From: Rutidosis leptorrhynchoides
Taxonomy: Eukaryota > Streptophyta > Magnoliopsida > Asterales > Asteraceae
Direction of reading: 5' to 3'
NCBI RefSeq assembly: GCF_046630445.1
Contig: NC_092339.1
Location: 77,642,001 to 77,706,000 of the forward strand
DNA: 64,000 nt
Below the pieces are notes generated by a model. That model saw only the letters and a program-made list of their open reading frames with translations. It made no database searches and was not told where the DNA came from. The position numbers and the translations under genes are program-made. Position 1 is the stretch's first letter. The number at the start of each line of letters is the position of its first letter. Below are positions 36,560 to 49,164 of this stretch, one piece after another.

Positions 36560-37696
36560 ATGGAAAATTTTGAAAACAAGGCCTTGGAAACTCTTTATGA
36601 CATCCGAAATCAATTTAATCAATACTCTCAAACGGGTGTTGATGACAATTCATTCGGTCAATCTTGGATCACGAATGACGAAACAATAACTGGTTGTGAA
36701 ATATGTGGAGATTATCACTCAACATGGGAATGTTATTATTACGTTCCTATGGAAAATTATGCACCCATGGAACCTGAATGGAACGATTATGAGGAATACA
36801 ATTCTAATTGGGATTATTTCCAAGAATATATCCAAACTCAACAACCAGACGACGAGGAAAATTATGTGCCTGAAAATTCTTTAGATTATATGAAAATCAA
36901 ACTCGAAGAACTTGATGCTCAAAATGAACAAATGGGAGAGTTTGTAAATCGGCAAGCTGAAACTCTATCAGATTACACACCTGTTGATCTGAGGAGTCGT
37001 GTGCAAGAAAATCTCAGATCATCGAATTTTGATGAATTCGAGAGCTCCGAAATCACCAACTATCCCGATGATACTTTTTATTCAGTCTTACCAATTTCAC
37101 AACATAACGACACATTAGCCTCAACCGACGAAATCATCGATCCATCTATGGATGAAGAAGAAGTAAGGATGACAAATTGGTACTCTTGAGAAAACGATAA
37201 CATTGAAAATTTTACCCCCGAGACCAAAATGGTGGGACCGATAAGTACAGTTAATGAAGAAGAATTTGCTTCAATCCAGCCACAACCTTCCAACCCAATA
37301 TTCTTAATAGACGAGTCATCTACCAAAGATGAACTACAAGCTGTAATAGATATTGACACCTCGAATTTCACCCAATTGGGTAATAGAGGTGAAAACTTTG
37401 ATTCCGAGAATGAACGAAAGGAAGTGTTAGGAATTGTCCACCCTATAGAAATATGTATGTCGGTGTATATCGATCCATTTGACCAAGAACCAGAAAAGAG
37501 ACATATCCATTTACTAAAAGCTACACTTAAAAAAGAATTAAGTAGTGATATTCGGGTGGGTCTAAACTTTAAACCCATTGATATATTTTATACCACCCGA
37601 GATGTAAATAACTGGCTCACTATTTTAATTCGTGGAACTTATTCTACCGACTTCACATGTCGTCAGCTAAGTGTGGGGAAGTCTAACCCCACTTAA
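36560..37696 (+). pseudogene. Gag-like ORF of the non-autonomous Athila, one in-frame stop
   Basis: ATG at 36560 opens 209 codons to TGA at 37187-37189. The same frame continues open to 37696, so this is one ORF of about 378 codons with a single stop. The N-terminal half has a zinc knuckle CEICGDYHSTWEC of the same CX2CX3HX4C form as the Athila gag at 25718-28018. It is followed by a very acidic, tyrosine- and asparagine-rich part and a helical stretch MKIKLEELDAQNEQMGEF. The second part ends IRGTYSTDFTCRQLSVGK just at the first PPT-like motif. No capsid domain is recognised, so it is a reduced or replaced gag. It would bind element RNA if made. Confidence 0.65.
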
Positions 37697-39645
37697 CGTT
37701 AAATTAAGGGTTCGGGTTAGTGCATAACTCGTTAATAAAAATGCATGATTAGGGTAAAAGACGCTTTTTCAAATATTAGTAAACAGTTCAGAAAAGCAGC
37801 TGTTTTTGAAGAAAAAAAAAACATGTGTGATAAAACAAGAAGGAATGAACGATGAGGCGCGCCATCTATCATTCGACGAGCTTTGTAATTACAAACTGGG
37901 TATTTTCAATCACTTTTCTACACTAATCACCCTCATGAATTTATAATTAGAGTCTGATTTCATGCAAATGAGGGCATTGCATGATCTTAAGTGTGGGGAA
38001 GGATTATAAATTCTCTCGGATTTACACTTGGTTTTATTTGCCAAATTTTGTGAAAATTTGAAAAATTTTAAACTAAATGAATTCAAAATCATGTTTATAC
38101 ATATTTATGAACGATGAAAATTAGGTGTTAATACCGAAATTATCGTTACCTCGGAAAGGACATAAATGGAGAAACACCCTAAAACGCTTGAATTCATTTA
38201 AAATGGAATAAAGGAGAATAAAAAGGCAAAGAAAGAAACTAAGTGTGGGGAGAATGTACCTAGTTATTCAATTAAAAACTATCTAGCACATGTTTCTGTA
38301 AAGTTTATTGCAGGTGCTTTTGTTTTGGACTAAATTAACTATTTTACCCGATGAAAGAAAAGAAAAGATGGATCTACACGATGAATCAATTCCATCATTA
38401 AAAGGAAGTAAAGTCTTCCGAAAAAGACACGCGCTTCTTGATTTAGGTCAAGAAGTTGTCGTCCAGACCAGCTGTAGGTTGACGAAAAATCTAGAAAAGT
38501 CATCACTAAAATCAGCAGGAAATCCACGGACCTCAGCATCAAACAGGGTCGCCAAGTGGTCAGATTTATCCTAACCATGAGAAGGATTTATCTCGTACAA
38601 TGGGGGGACACCGTGCAAATTAGCTTGATAAGACTAATGAATCAGATCCCCAGAAAGGATAATCTCCTTAAAGATTAAAAATCAGCTTTTAAGACTGATA
38701 TTACTCAATCCTTGAGATTGACCTTAAAGATTGAGAATTCAAACTCATGGAATTCAATGATATCTAAACTCGAGCTTGAACGAGAAAATATTTTGATCAA
38801 AATTATAAACCGATTTGTTTTCTGAAAACCTATTTTCAATGCGTTCATTACCATTGAACGTAAAATCCTAGGAATTCACCTAGAATTCATTAGGTCACCT
38901 GAACCAAATCGGGTGTCAACCGTAAGAACGGTGGTTGCATATCATGGTCGAAGACAGAACCTTGTGTCAGACCGAAAAATCATAGGATGATCTTTACTAT
39001 TGCTCCTACAAAGGATAGTAATAGCATCCGACACGTTTATAGACCATAATCAAAAGCAAGTCACGGGACATTGCTTTAACAGTTGCTTGTTCATCGCTTT
39101 CCTTTACAACCGGACAGTAGTTTATAGAAAGGTAATATACGGGACAAGTAAACTGGACGTGTTGCTTTCCTAATACAAGGTTAGCAAGTGGGTAACACAA
39201 AACCACAAGTGTTGAGCTAACATTTTCAAATCTGAAACCCACACAACCCACAAAAATATTTTGCAAACACCGGTGAAGGGTTATTCCGGAAAACTTGTCT
39301 AGGGTAAAATCTAGCTTGAATTTTCAAAATATCAAATGTTTTCATAAAGATCCAATTTCCTAACGGATCTAAATTTTCATAGTCATGTGGGACTGTAAAC
39401 CGCCTTTCAAATGTGCACTTTGCTTTGAAAACCGAAAGTAAATCGGCTATTTGATTGCAAGTGTCGTTGACCTAAACCCGAGGCAACTGTGGATGACACA
39501 CCCACCTTTAACCATGGTTCTATCGTTATTATCATTGTTTATATCACCATATCAAAATCACTGATGTACAAAGTGTGATGAATAAAAAAGTGATTCATGT
39601 ATGTTTTTATTTCAAGTTATGTATTGCTTGAGGACAAGCAACGTT
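37697..39645 (+). other. Athila 3' internal region with PPT-like repeats
   Basis: TAAGTGTGGGGA occurs at 37668-37679, 37988-37999, 38240-38251 and beside the LTR at 39646-39657. Inverted counterpart of 16765-19260. The small ORF at 38308-38574 is listed separately; nothing else coding is convincing. Confidence 0.7.
38308..38574 (+). CDS. Small conserved ORF in Athila 3' region, second copy
   Basis: 88 codons with SLKGSKVFRKRHALLDLG and SAGNPRTSASNRVAKWSDLS, the counterpart of 17855-18115. Both copies stop at the same place. Open in two independent insertions, but function and translation are unproven. Confidence 0.3.
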   Translation: MQVLLFWTKLTILPDERKEKMDLHDESIPSLKGSKVFRKRHALLDLGQEVVVQTSCRLTKNLEKSSLKSAGNPRTSASNRVAKWSDLS

Positions 39646-39661
39646 TAAGTGTGGGGATGTT
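39646..39661 (+). other. Polypurine tract next to 3' LTR
   Basis: TAAGTGTGGGGATGTT directly before the LTR start TGATAAGG. Primer for plus-strand DNA synthesis. Confidence 0.7.
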
Positions 39662-40268
39662 TGATAAGGCTAAAAAGGAACATATATTTCATAGCAATAT
39701 CCCTCCTAAATAATAGATTTTCATATGTAATTGTATTATATTTTCATTGTAATTGTTTAAATAAATAAGTGCGAAGACAAAAGGCGAAAACGAAGATTTG
39801 AAGACACAAACGTCCAAAAAGCTCAAATGTTCAAGATACAATTCAAAAGGTTCAATTTATTGATGAAAAACGTCTCAAAATGACAAGAGTACAAGTTACA
39901 AAATGCAAAGTACATGATATTAAATTGTACGCAAGGACGTTCGAAAATCCGGAACCGGGACATGAGTCAACTATCAACGCCCGACGCAACGGACTAAAAA
40001 TTACAAGTCTACTATGCACAAGAATATAATATAATATATAAATAATTATATTAATTATTTATATTTTATATTTATATAATTATTATGTCGACAAGCTAGG
40101 AGCCAAAAGTTTGTGAGCTGGATTTTCAAACTCCACGACTCGCAGAGTTTGAAGGCCAAAAACTCCACGACTCGCGGAGCTGCCAAATTCCAAAATGCCT
40201 ATAAAAGGTCACGAATTCTTCGAGTAAAAATAACATAATAATAATAATACTCCTCTAATAATAATAAA

Positions 40269-40300
<32 letters not shown>

Positions 40301-41513
40301 ATAGGGTAGTTTTATATTAGATTAGTTTGGGTTATGTAAAGGTTATTTTACGGGTTTTTGAAGTCGAAATTCTGTCCGTGTAACACTACGCGATAAATAC
40401 TCAATGTAAGTTATGTTCTCTTTTTTAAATTAATGTCTCGTACTTAAGTTATTATTATGCTTATTTGAGCCAAAGTAATCATGATGTTGGACTAAATATT
40501 AAAGACGGGGTAATTGGGCTTTGTACCATAATTGGGGTTTGGACAAAAGAACGACACTTGTGGAAATTAGACTATGGGCTATTAATGGGCTTTATATTTG
40601 TTTAACTAAATGATAGTTTGTTAATTTTAATATAAAGATTTACAATTGGACGTACTTATAAATAACCACATACACTCGATCGGACACGATGGGCGGGATA
40701 TTTATATGTACGAATAATCGTTCATTTAACCGGATACGGGAATGGATTAATAGTCTATGGAATTATTAAAACAGGGGTGAAATTATGTACAAGGACACTT
40801 GGCATAATTGATAACAAAGTATTAAAACCTTGGGTTACACGCAGTCGATAACCTAGTGTAATTATTAAACAAAGTATTAAAACCTTGTTACAGTTTAAGT
40901 CCCCAATTAGTTGGAATATTTGACTTCGGGTATAAGGATAATTTGACGAGGACACTCGCACTTTAAATTTATGACCGATGGACTGTTATGGACAAAAACC
41001 AGACGGAAATATTAAATAATCCAAGACAAAGGACAATTAACCCATGGGCATAAAACTAAAATCAACACGTCAAACATCATGATTACGGAAGTTTAAATAA
41101 GCATAATATATTTTATTTCATTTTTCCTCGTACTTTTATTTATTGTCATTTTAATTATTGTTATTTATTTTATATTGTTAGTTAAATATCGTCATTTACT
41201 TTACGCTTCGCTTAAAATATAAAATCGACAAACCGGTCATTAAACGGTAAAACCCCCTTTTATATATTATTAATATAATATATTTTGTACGAATATAATT
41301 GTTTAAAATATAGTGTGAAATAAGCCAGCTCCCTGTGGAACGAACCGGACTTACTAAAAACTATACTGCTCTACGATTAGGTACACTGCCTATAGTGTTG
41401 TAGCAAGGTTTAGGTAGATCCCATTTGTAAATAAATAATTAAAACTTGTGTAATTTGTAACGTATTTCGTAGTAAAATATAGTACTATCACGTACCCCCA
41501 CGCTACCACATCA
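39662..41513 (+). mobile_element. Athila 3' LTR, complete
   Basis: 1852 bp, TGATAAGG to CCACATCA. Near-identical to 34141-35615 where both exist, which suggests recent insertion. Confidence 0.88.
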
Positions 41514-42931
41514 CCTTACCCAATCAGGCATAGCCACTGGCCTGGTAGCACCGGCATTAAAATCCAAGGATTTCGAAGGCCATTGGTTGCTATCAAGAAA
41601 TCAACAGCGCCGGTCAGACTCCACGTCATCATCCCGGGATAAAGACAACTTTAAATGTACAAAGTGTGGTATAAAACAACATACCAAAGATCAATGCTTC
41701 AGAATCGTTGGATATCCCGATTGGTGGCCTGATGGACACAAAAAGGGAAAAGCTTCGATGGTAACGACGGCTACAACCAGAGGCAAACAAGGAGATAACG
41801 AAACCGACACCACCTCTCAAGGTGGTTTTGGTTTACTTGCTGCCGATCCACCGTCATCATCATCTGGTGAAGGTAACAAGGGGTTAGGATTACGGTTTAA
41901 ATCCCCAAATTTCATACCCACCAACATAAATAAAGTGGGTAGGGTAAAAAGAGATAATGGGATAGATGATGAAACTGGTTCAAAGTCGACACCCACCAAC
42001 ATAAATAAAGTGGGTAGGTTAAAAAGAGATAATGGGATAGATGATGAATCTGGTTCAAAGTCGACACCCACCACCGGAAATAATGCCTCAAATAATAAAT
42101 ATGTGGACCCAAATAATATTTCTTGTAAAAATAACAAAACTTTTGTTAATAAAACGTTTTTAAACAAAACTTGTTTTAAACAAAACTTTTTTAAAACAAA
42201 ACAATTTTTAAATAAAACTAAAGATTTTAAAGTTAAAAATAACGTTTCGTCAACTAATATTGTTTCAAATAAAACCAAAAGTAATGAGTGGATTATTGAT
42301 TGTGGTGCCACCGATACTATGACTTTTAATAAAAATGATATTATTATAAATACAAAACCAAACAAAACTAAAATTAAAACCGCTAATGGCAGTATTATAC
42401 AAGTCAAGGGCGGGGGAACAGTTGAAATTTCACCAAATTTAAATTTAAAAAACTGTCTTTATGTTCCCAATCTTTCCCATAAATTACTTTCTGTTAGTCA
42501 CGTGACAAAAGAACTTAATTGTACCGTCTTATCACACCCTACATTCTGTATCTTACAGGACATCAGAACGGGGGAGATAATTGGGCATGATACTGAACGG
42601 GATGGTCTGTACTATGTGGATGAGGTCACTAAAGATGGTAGGATCATGCTAGCTCACGGGACTCCCGATAGACAAGCATGGTTGTGGCATAGACGTCTTG
42701 GTCATCCGTCTGCTGGATATTTGCGTATTTTATTTCCTAATTTATTTTCTTCAAATAATAATATTGAGTGTGAAACTTGTATTTTGGCCAAAAGCCATCA
42801 AAACTCGTTTAAACTAGTAATACAAAGGCCGAACGTCCCTTTGCTTTAGTTCACTCCGATGTATGGGGACCCGCAAGGGTTAATAGGGGCACAATTTTCA
42901 ATATTTTCTTTTATTTATTGATGATTGTACT
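41514..42931 (+). pseudogene. Ty1/copia gag-protease-integrase fragment
   Basis: Open from the junction at 41514 (frame through QSGIATGLVAPALKSKD) to a stop at 42847-42849. In order: the end of copia gag; zinc knuckle CTKCGIKQHTKDQC; a duplicated linker; a protease core WIIDCGATDTMTF, in which the catalytic Asp is kept but the usual DSGA reads DCGA; and the gag_pre-integrs domain LWHRRLGHPSAGYL ... CETCILAKSH. A frameshift precedes the integrase start (FALVHSDVWGPA in another frame), which is then cut by the LTR at 42932. Reverse transcriptase is absent. A dead fragment. Confidence 0.88.
41916..42065 (+). repeat. 75-bp direct repeat in copia gag linker
   Basis: Two units of 75 bp (41916-41990, 41991-42065), in frame, encoding PTNINKVGR-V/L-KRDNGIDDE. 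They differ at only a few bases, so the duplication is recent or homogenised. Confidence 0.85.
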
Positions 42932-45323
42932 TGTAGTGACCCGAACTTTTCCATGTTTATATATATATATATTAAATGAAATTGTTATTTACATGATTAA
43001 GTGTTTCCAACATGTTAAGCAATCAAACTTGTTAAGACTTGATTAATTGAAATAGGTTTCATATAGACAATTGACCACCCAAGTTGACCGGTGATTCACG
43101 AACGTTAAAACTTGTAAAAACTATACGATGACATATATATGGTTATATATATAGTTAACATGATTTTATTATAAGTATGTATCTCATTAGATATTTTAAC
43201 AATGAGTTATATACATAAAAATGAGACTATTAATTTAAGAAACTCGAAAACGATATATATAACGATTATCATTATAACAACGTCTTACTAGGTACATATG
43301 AATCATATTAAGATATTGATACACTTGGTTAATTATGTTAAATGATAAGTAAATATATTATTAAGTGTATTAACAATGAAATACATATGTAAAAATAAGA
43401 CTACTAACTTAATGATTTCGAAACGAGACATATATGTAACGATTATCGTTGTAACGACATTTAACTGTATATATATCATACTAAGATATATTATATATCA
43501 TAATATCATGATAATATAACAATTTAACATCTCATTTGTTATAATAAATAATGGGTTAACAACATTCAACAAGATCGTTAACCTAAAGGTTTCAAAACAA
43601 CATTTACATGTAACGACTAACGATGACTTAACGACTCAGTTAAAATGTATATACGTGTAGTGTTTTAATATGTATTCATACACTTTTGAAAGACTTCAAG
43701 ACACTTATCAAAATACTTCTACTTAACAAAAATGCTTACAATTACATCCTCGTTCAGTTTCATCAACAATTCTACTCGTATGCACCCGTATTCGTACTCG
43801 TACAATACACAGCTTTTAGATGTATGTACTATTGGTATATACACTCCAATGATCAGCTCTTAGTAGCCCATGTGAGTCACCTAACACATGTGGGAACCAT
43901 CATTTGGCAACTAGCATAAAATATCTCATAAAATTACAAAAATATGAGTAATCATTCATGACTTATTTACATGAAAACAAAATTACATATCCTTTATATC
44001 TAATCCATACACCAATGACCAAAAACACCTACAAACACTTTCATTCTTCAATTTTCTTCATCTAATTAATCTCTCTCAAATTCTATCTTCAAGTTCTAAG
44101 TGTTCTTCATAAAATCCAAAAGTTCTAGTTTCATAAAATCAAGAATACTTCCAAGATTGCAAGTTTACTTCCAAGTTTTCTAAATCCATTCCAAGTAATC
44201 ATCCAAGATCAAGAAACCTTTGTTACTTACAGTAGGTTATATTTCTAATACAAGTTAATAATCATATTCAAACTTTAATTCAATTTCTATAACTATAACA
44301 ATCTTATTTCGAGTGGAAATCTTACTTGAAATTGTTTTCGTGTCATGATTCTGCTTCAAGAACTTTCAAGCCATCCAAGGATCCTTTGAAGCTAAATCTA
44401 TTTTTCTCATTTCCAGTAGGTTTATCCAAGGAACTTGAGGTAGTAATGATGTTCATAACATCATTCGATTCATACATATAAAGCTATCTTATTCGAAGGT
44501 TTAAACTTGTAATCACTAGAACATAGTTTAGTTAATTCTAAACTTGTTCGCAAATAAAAGTTAATCCTTCTAACTTGACTTTTAAAATCAACTAAACACA
44601 TGTTCTATATCTATATGATATGCTAACTTAATGATTTAAAACCTAGAAACACGAAAAACACCGTAAAACTGGATTTACGCCGTCGTAGTAACACCGCGGG
44701 CTGTTTTGGGTTAGTTAATTAAAAACTATGATAAACTTTGATTTAAAAGTTGTTATTTTGTGAAAATGATTTTTATTATGAACATGAAACTATATCCAAA
44801 AATTATGGTTAAACTCAAAGTGGAAGTATGTTTTCTAAAATGGTCATCTAGACGTCGTTCTTTCGACTGAAATGACTACCTTTACAAAAATGACTTGTAA
44901 CTTATTTTTCCGACTATAAACCTATACTTTTTCTATTTAGATTCATAAAATAGAGTTCAATATGAAACCATAGCAATTTGATTCACTCAAAACGGATTTA
45001 AAATGAAGAAGTTATGGGTAAAACAAGATTGGATAATTTTTCTCATTTTAGCTACGTGAAAATTGGTAACAAATCTATTCCAACCATAACTTAATCAACT
45101 TGTATTGTATATTATGTAATCTTGAGATACCATAGACACGTATACAATGTTTCGACCTATCATGTTGACACATCTATATATATTTCAGAACAACCATAGA
45201 CACTCTATATGTGAATGTTGGAGTTAGCTATACAGGGTTGAGGTTGATTCCAAAATTGTAACGACCCAACCCGTTAACCATTCGAAAACGTGCCACAAAA
45301 AAAAAATTCTGAAACAGTTGATC

Positions 45324-45400
45324 TGGACGGCGTCCAAAAGTTTGGACGGCGTCCAGCTCTTAAGACTGGGACGGCGTCCAGACATCCGGGACGGCGTCCA
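45324..45400 (-). repeat. Four GGACGGCGTCC boxes, cluster 1
   Basis: TGGACGGCGTCCA at 45324-45336 and 45343-45355, and GGGACGGCGTCCA at 45368-45380 and 45388-45400; nearly palindromic and GC-rich. The copy in the other LTR is at 51392-51468, where one box is altered (GGCGTACA). Confidence 0.8.
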
Positions 45401-45734
45401 GATGTACTAAAACATTCTGATCAGTTTTTCGAACTCACGCGGGCGAAAACCCGCTTCCCGACACTTTTAAACCAAAACACTTTCACAATATATTACAATA
45501 GTTTAAACTAAGAGTTTTTCACAATAAAAACCGAGTTTTACGACACCGGGCCCACATCGACCCAAAATACCATAAGTGACTATTTCGACCCATTAGTTTA
45601 TACAAAAACATAGACCGAGCATGGGATTGGGGACACGCTACCCAATCCTAATCAAATCCAAAAGCAAGTCTTCTAAAGCAACTACGCAAGTCCACTAGTC
45701 CCCGCGCTTACCCGAGCCACCGCATCCGTGCAAT

Positions 45735-46573
45735 CTATAAAAATGTAAACAACGAGAGGGTAAGCTAACGCTTAGTGAATGATAATATACTACATACATA
45801 TATATGTATAGAATAGACACGCCACACAAATATCAAATACCGCATACCAAAGCATCCAAGTATAAGGCAAGCTAAGCTAAGCATACCGTAGTCACTAAGC
45901 AACAAGCTATAGATACATCAACAAATATAAGTTCACCAACGACGATGTGAACAACGCCAAGAAGCTACACCCGGAGGGTTAGCTACATCACGACAATAAA
46001 ACAATATATATATAACAATATATAAACGAATAAGGTTAACCCCTTAACCCATTACCGAATACCAAACACCACAATGAAGATTGGCCGAACAACCCGAGCC
46101 TTAGTGAATTCGCACAACCCGATATTCACTTCTTCACCAATTCAACAACCGAGGTTGGCCGAACTACCCGAGCCTTAGTGAATTCGCACAACCCGAGATT
46201 CACTACCTCATCACAAAATGACCGAACAACCCGAGTCATCATGAATCCGCACTACCCGAGATTCACTTCTCAACATCAAACCCACGGTCACGGGATTATA
46301 AAATCCACCACATCGGGGTTATCCACATCACAACAATATCAACCCTTCGCCTTTGGGGTTATAACATCCAAATCACAACCACGTGTGATAACGTACACAC
46401 AACGTGTACCTTGCCAAAGGTAAACAACCAAAATGCACAACCGTGCCAATTGGACCTATACACAAGTCCATCAAATCCACCTATATGTGAAGTGAGCTCT
46501 ATAACCGAGAACCACTTCACCCGACCCGCACCCATCCTACACATACATATGCACATAGGATATTAACACTCAC
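45735..46573 (-). other. Intron-like module in the gag-only element LTR
   Basis: Minus strand donor GACAAG|GTGAGTG at 46573; branch-like TTCAC; hairpin TAAGC/GCTTA with loop GTTA (plus 45761-45774); acceptor TTTTTATAG ending at 45735, 26 nt after the hairpin. The other LTR copy is at 51803-52641. Longer (839 bp) than the others and without the shared GAATACATGC block at the usual place. Confidence 0.45.
46080..46290. repeat. Minisatellite: ACCCGAGCCTTAGTGAATTC units
   Basis: About three units of roughly 60 bp of the form ACAACCCGAG ... GTGAATTCGC ... CCCGATATTCAC. Related units recur at 48226-48520. The second LTR has them at 52148-52358. Confidence 0.8.
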
Positions 46574-47379
46574 CTTGTCGCCTTGATGAATGCTTCCAAA
46601 TAATCCGCAACTCGTCAATGGAACGTACCTATTCCATTATCACAATACAAACAACACAATTAGGGTTGACTTACAAACCAACCCAATTGACCCTTAGTGC
46701 AATTTCGACCCAAATGCACTTTCAAGCACAAACCGCGCCATAACTAACCAATAATCACTAACACGAGTGAAAATGGTTCTAACACACCAATTAAACCCGA
46801 ACACAAGTGTTAAACACGGGTCATACCCATTTTGACACCAAAACCCTAATTTTGACCCATTTCAAAATTAGTTAACCAAACTCACCCAAAAAGGGTTCCA
46901 TCACTTCCATAATCACTAATCCAAGTGATTAACTCCAAATCAAAGCCTAATCAAGGCCAAAACGTCAACCGACCCAAAACCCGCCAAGTGACAAGAATAA
47001 CAAGTCACTATAAACCCATTTCATCATCTAAAAGGGTCGTACAACAAACTAGCTCAAAACCCTAAATTGAATATCAAATCTAAACAATGAAATTCGGAGT
47101 TTGAGCTTACCAATACCACCACAACGTAGCTAGGAGTGAGATGAACAACTTTAGAACCCGAGCTTTTGCGAGAATCCGACTCCTTCTTCTCCAAATCCAC
47201 CTCTCTCTCTAAAACTCTTACTCTTTCACTAGAACAAGATGAGAGTGTTTGTGTGGGTGTTAGTGGAGCAAATGAGGCTCCTAGAACTGATCTTGTGGCC
47301 TTAACTCGTTCCATAAGCGAAAATACCATTTTGCCCCTCTAAAAATCTTAAAATAACCCAGCTGGCCCGACAGACAAAC

Positions 47380-47460
47380 TGGACGGCGTCCCAATTTCTG
47401 GACGACGTCCAGCCTTTAACATCTGGACGGCGTCCCACCATCCTGGACGGCGTCCTGAAC
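47380..47460 (-). repeat. Four GGACGGCGTCC boxes, cluster 2
   Basis: CTGGACGGCGTCC three times and GGACGACGTCC once. The second LTR copy is at 55824-55900, where one box has decayed (GGAAGGCATCC). Confidence 0.8.
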
Positions 47461-48039
47461 AACTAAAAAGTCAGAAACAGGATTAGGGTCTTACAACTCT
47501 CCCCCACTTAGAATCGATCACGTCCTCGTGATCCTCGTCACTTAACCAAACGGACCACACTCCACGGTCCTCAACATAAGTCCCAATCCAACTTTCCTAG
47601 GCAACTCTTCCCAAGGAATCACCTTTAACAACTAAAATCGTCTCCCGCGATTTATCAAACCCACTATCCAAGCACTAAAACCATGCTCACTCCCTATCAT
47701 CAGGAAAACTCAACAAATCTCGGACCGAGATATCAATCCCCTAGCGTATCCTTACCGAGTACAACGCTAAAAGTAACCAAGTCAACCTAAGGTCAACAAC
47801 ACGAAACGATGGAGACCGAACCAAACGAATCCTTACGGATAACACCAATCACTAAACATCCCTTGTAGTGCGCAATACGACCCATACGCAACTACCGTAA
47901 CATCATAACAAACGGTTAAAACCGATAGCGCCCAAAACGACTATGGCAATGCTAATCCAAAGGTGTACCAAAATCGAAAATTCGTCACACCTGTAACAAT
48001 ATGTGAGCGAAGCACGACTATCGCATCACTAATCCTACA

Positions 48040-48205
48040 ACATGGTTCTCACGACCCCACCATCGGTGTATAAATCAACCGATAGTTCACACAACATGGT
48101 CCTTACGACCTCACCATTGGTGCATAAAACAACCAATAGATCAAACCAAACGGTCCTTACGACCCCACCATCGGCGTATAAAACAACCGATAGATCACAA
48201 CTCAA
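48040..48205. repeat. Minisatellite: ACGACCCCACCATCGG units
   Basis: Three units of about 50 bp (TGGTCCTTACGACCCCACCA then CGGTGTATAAAACAACCGAT). The second LTR copy is at 56484-56650. Confidence 0.8.
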
Positions 48206-48225
48206 CATGGTCGAAACAACCCGAG

Positions 48226-48520
48226 CCTGAACACATATGGAGGATGGTCGAAATAACCCGAACCTTAGTGAATACGCACAACCCGAAATTCACCTACCCA
48301 ATCCATATATCTCACAATGAAATGACCGCACAACCCGAGTCATCGTGAATACGCACAACCCGATATTCACCACCAACGCCACATAGTATAACCGAGGATG
48401 GCCGTACAACCCGAGCCTTAGTGAATCCGAACTACCCGACATTCACTACCTCAAACTATGAGTCCAACCAATAGGGACAATCGTACTACCCGAAATATTG
48501 TGAATACGAACAACCCGATA
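48226..48520. repeat. Minisatellite: CAACCCGAG...ATTCAC units
   Basis: Four to five units of the same type as 46080-46290. The second LTR copy is at 56670-56965. Confidence 0.75.
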
Positions 48521-48609
48521 TTCACGTCCCACAACACAACTCAGGAATGGTACTCGCATTTCCCACTGGTACTCGCATTTCCCGATAATGTTACACCATA
48601 CCGACATAA

Positions 48610-48872
48610 CACTACTCCCTTGACGAAGTCAGCGGACCCGAAGATCATGCTTCACCAATCAACAACCATGATGAAGTCAGCGGACCCTAAAGGTCATGCT
48701 TCACCAATCTCAATACCGGATGAAGTAAGCGGACTCCGAAAGTCATGCTTCACCGATATAACACCTCGCTCATGATGAAGTCAGCGGACCCCGAAAGTCA
48801 TGCTCCACCAATCACGTACTACCATGATGAAGTCAGCGGACCTCGAAGGTCATGCTTCATCAATCAACGCCC
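48610..48872. repeat. Minisatellite: GATGAAGTCAGCGGACC units
   Basis: Five units of about 50 bp (GATGAAGTCAGCGGACC, then GGTCATGCTTCACCAAT). The second LTR copy is at 57065-57315. Confidence 0.85.
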
Positions 48873-49164
48873 TTTTGGCCTCGAACAACGAGTAGCGTAA
48901 CATCGCGCTCTGCTACGCCATAGTGAATCCTAACGGATACCACTAACCATTCACACACTCGAGCAAGAACCACCTATATCAAACATAGGCACAAAACAAT
49001 AATTCTCTAGAAGAGAATTCGACACACACCTCCCTTAACCGAAGGATTTCACCTTGCTCACCAAACACGTCCATTATCTCTCAACGAGATTTACCACATT
49101 ACCACCTTGGTGATAATTCAAATCCAAACCATAAGTACAATTTATCCGAAATTGTACTCTACCA

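Larger units (their letters stand above)
34141..41513 (+). mobile_element. Non-autonomous Athila-type element, plus strand
   Basis: The 5' LTR (34141-35615) lacks its first 430 bp or so. The 3' LTR is complete at 39662-41513 (TGATAAGG ... CCACATCA). Its LTRs, primer site, GC boxes and 3' region match the Athila element at 14735-31425 on the other strand. The internal part is only about 4 kb, with one ORF broken by one stop and no protease, polymerase or integrase. It would need enzymes from an autonomous Athila. No target duplication was found, as expected for a truncated left end. Confidence 0.85.
45257..49164 (-). mobile_element. 3' LTR of the gag-only element
   Basis: Ends TGTAACGACCC and CTCTACCA on the plus strand. 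Rich in minisatellites and GGACGGCGTCC boxes (listed separately). ORF-sized openings are not genes. Confidence 0.88.

Noticed and set aside
41817..42407. 196-codon minus-strand ORF
   Set aside because: Antisense shadow of the copia fragment; composition follows the Asn/Lys-rich sense strand.
46080..46290. Regular spaced repeats that could suggest a CRISPR array
   Set aside because: Plant LTR minisatellite; units are adjacent and diverged, with no unique spacers or cas genes.
47054..47329. 91-codon ORF repeated at 55504-55773
   Set aside because: Repeated only because both are LTR copies; serine-rich with no domain. It might be a leader uORF, but there is no independent support.
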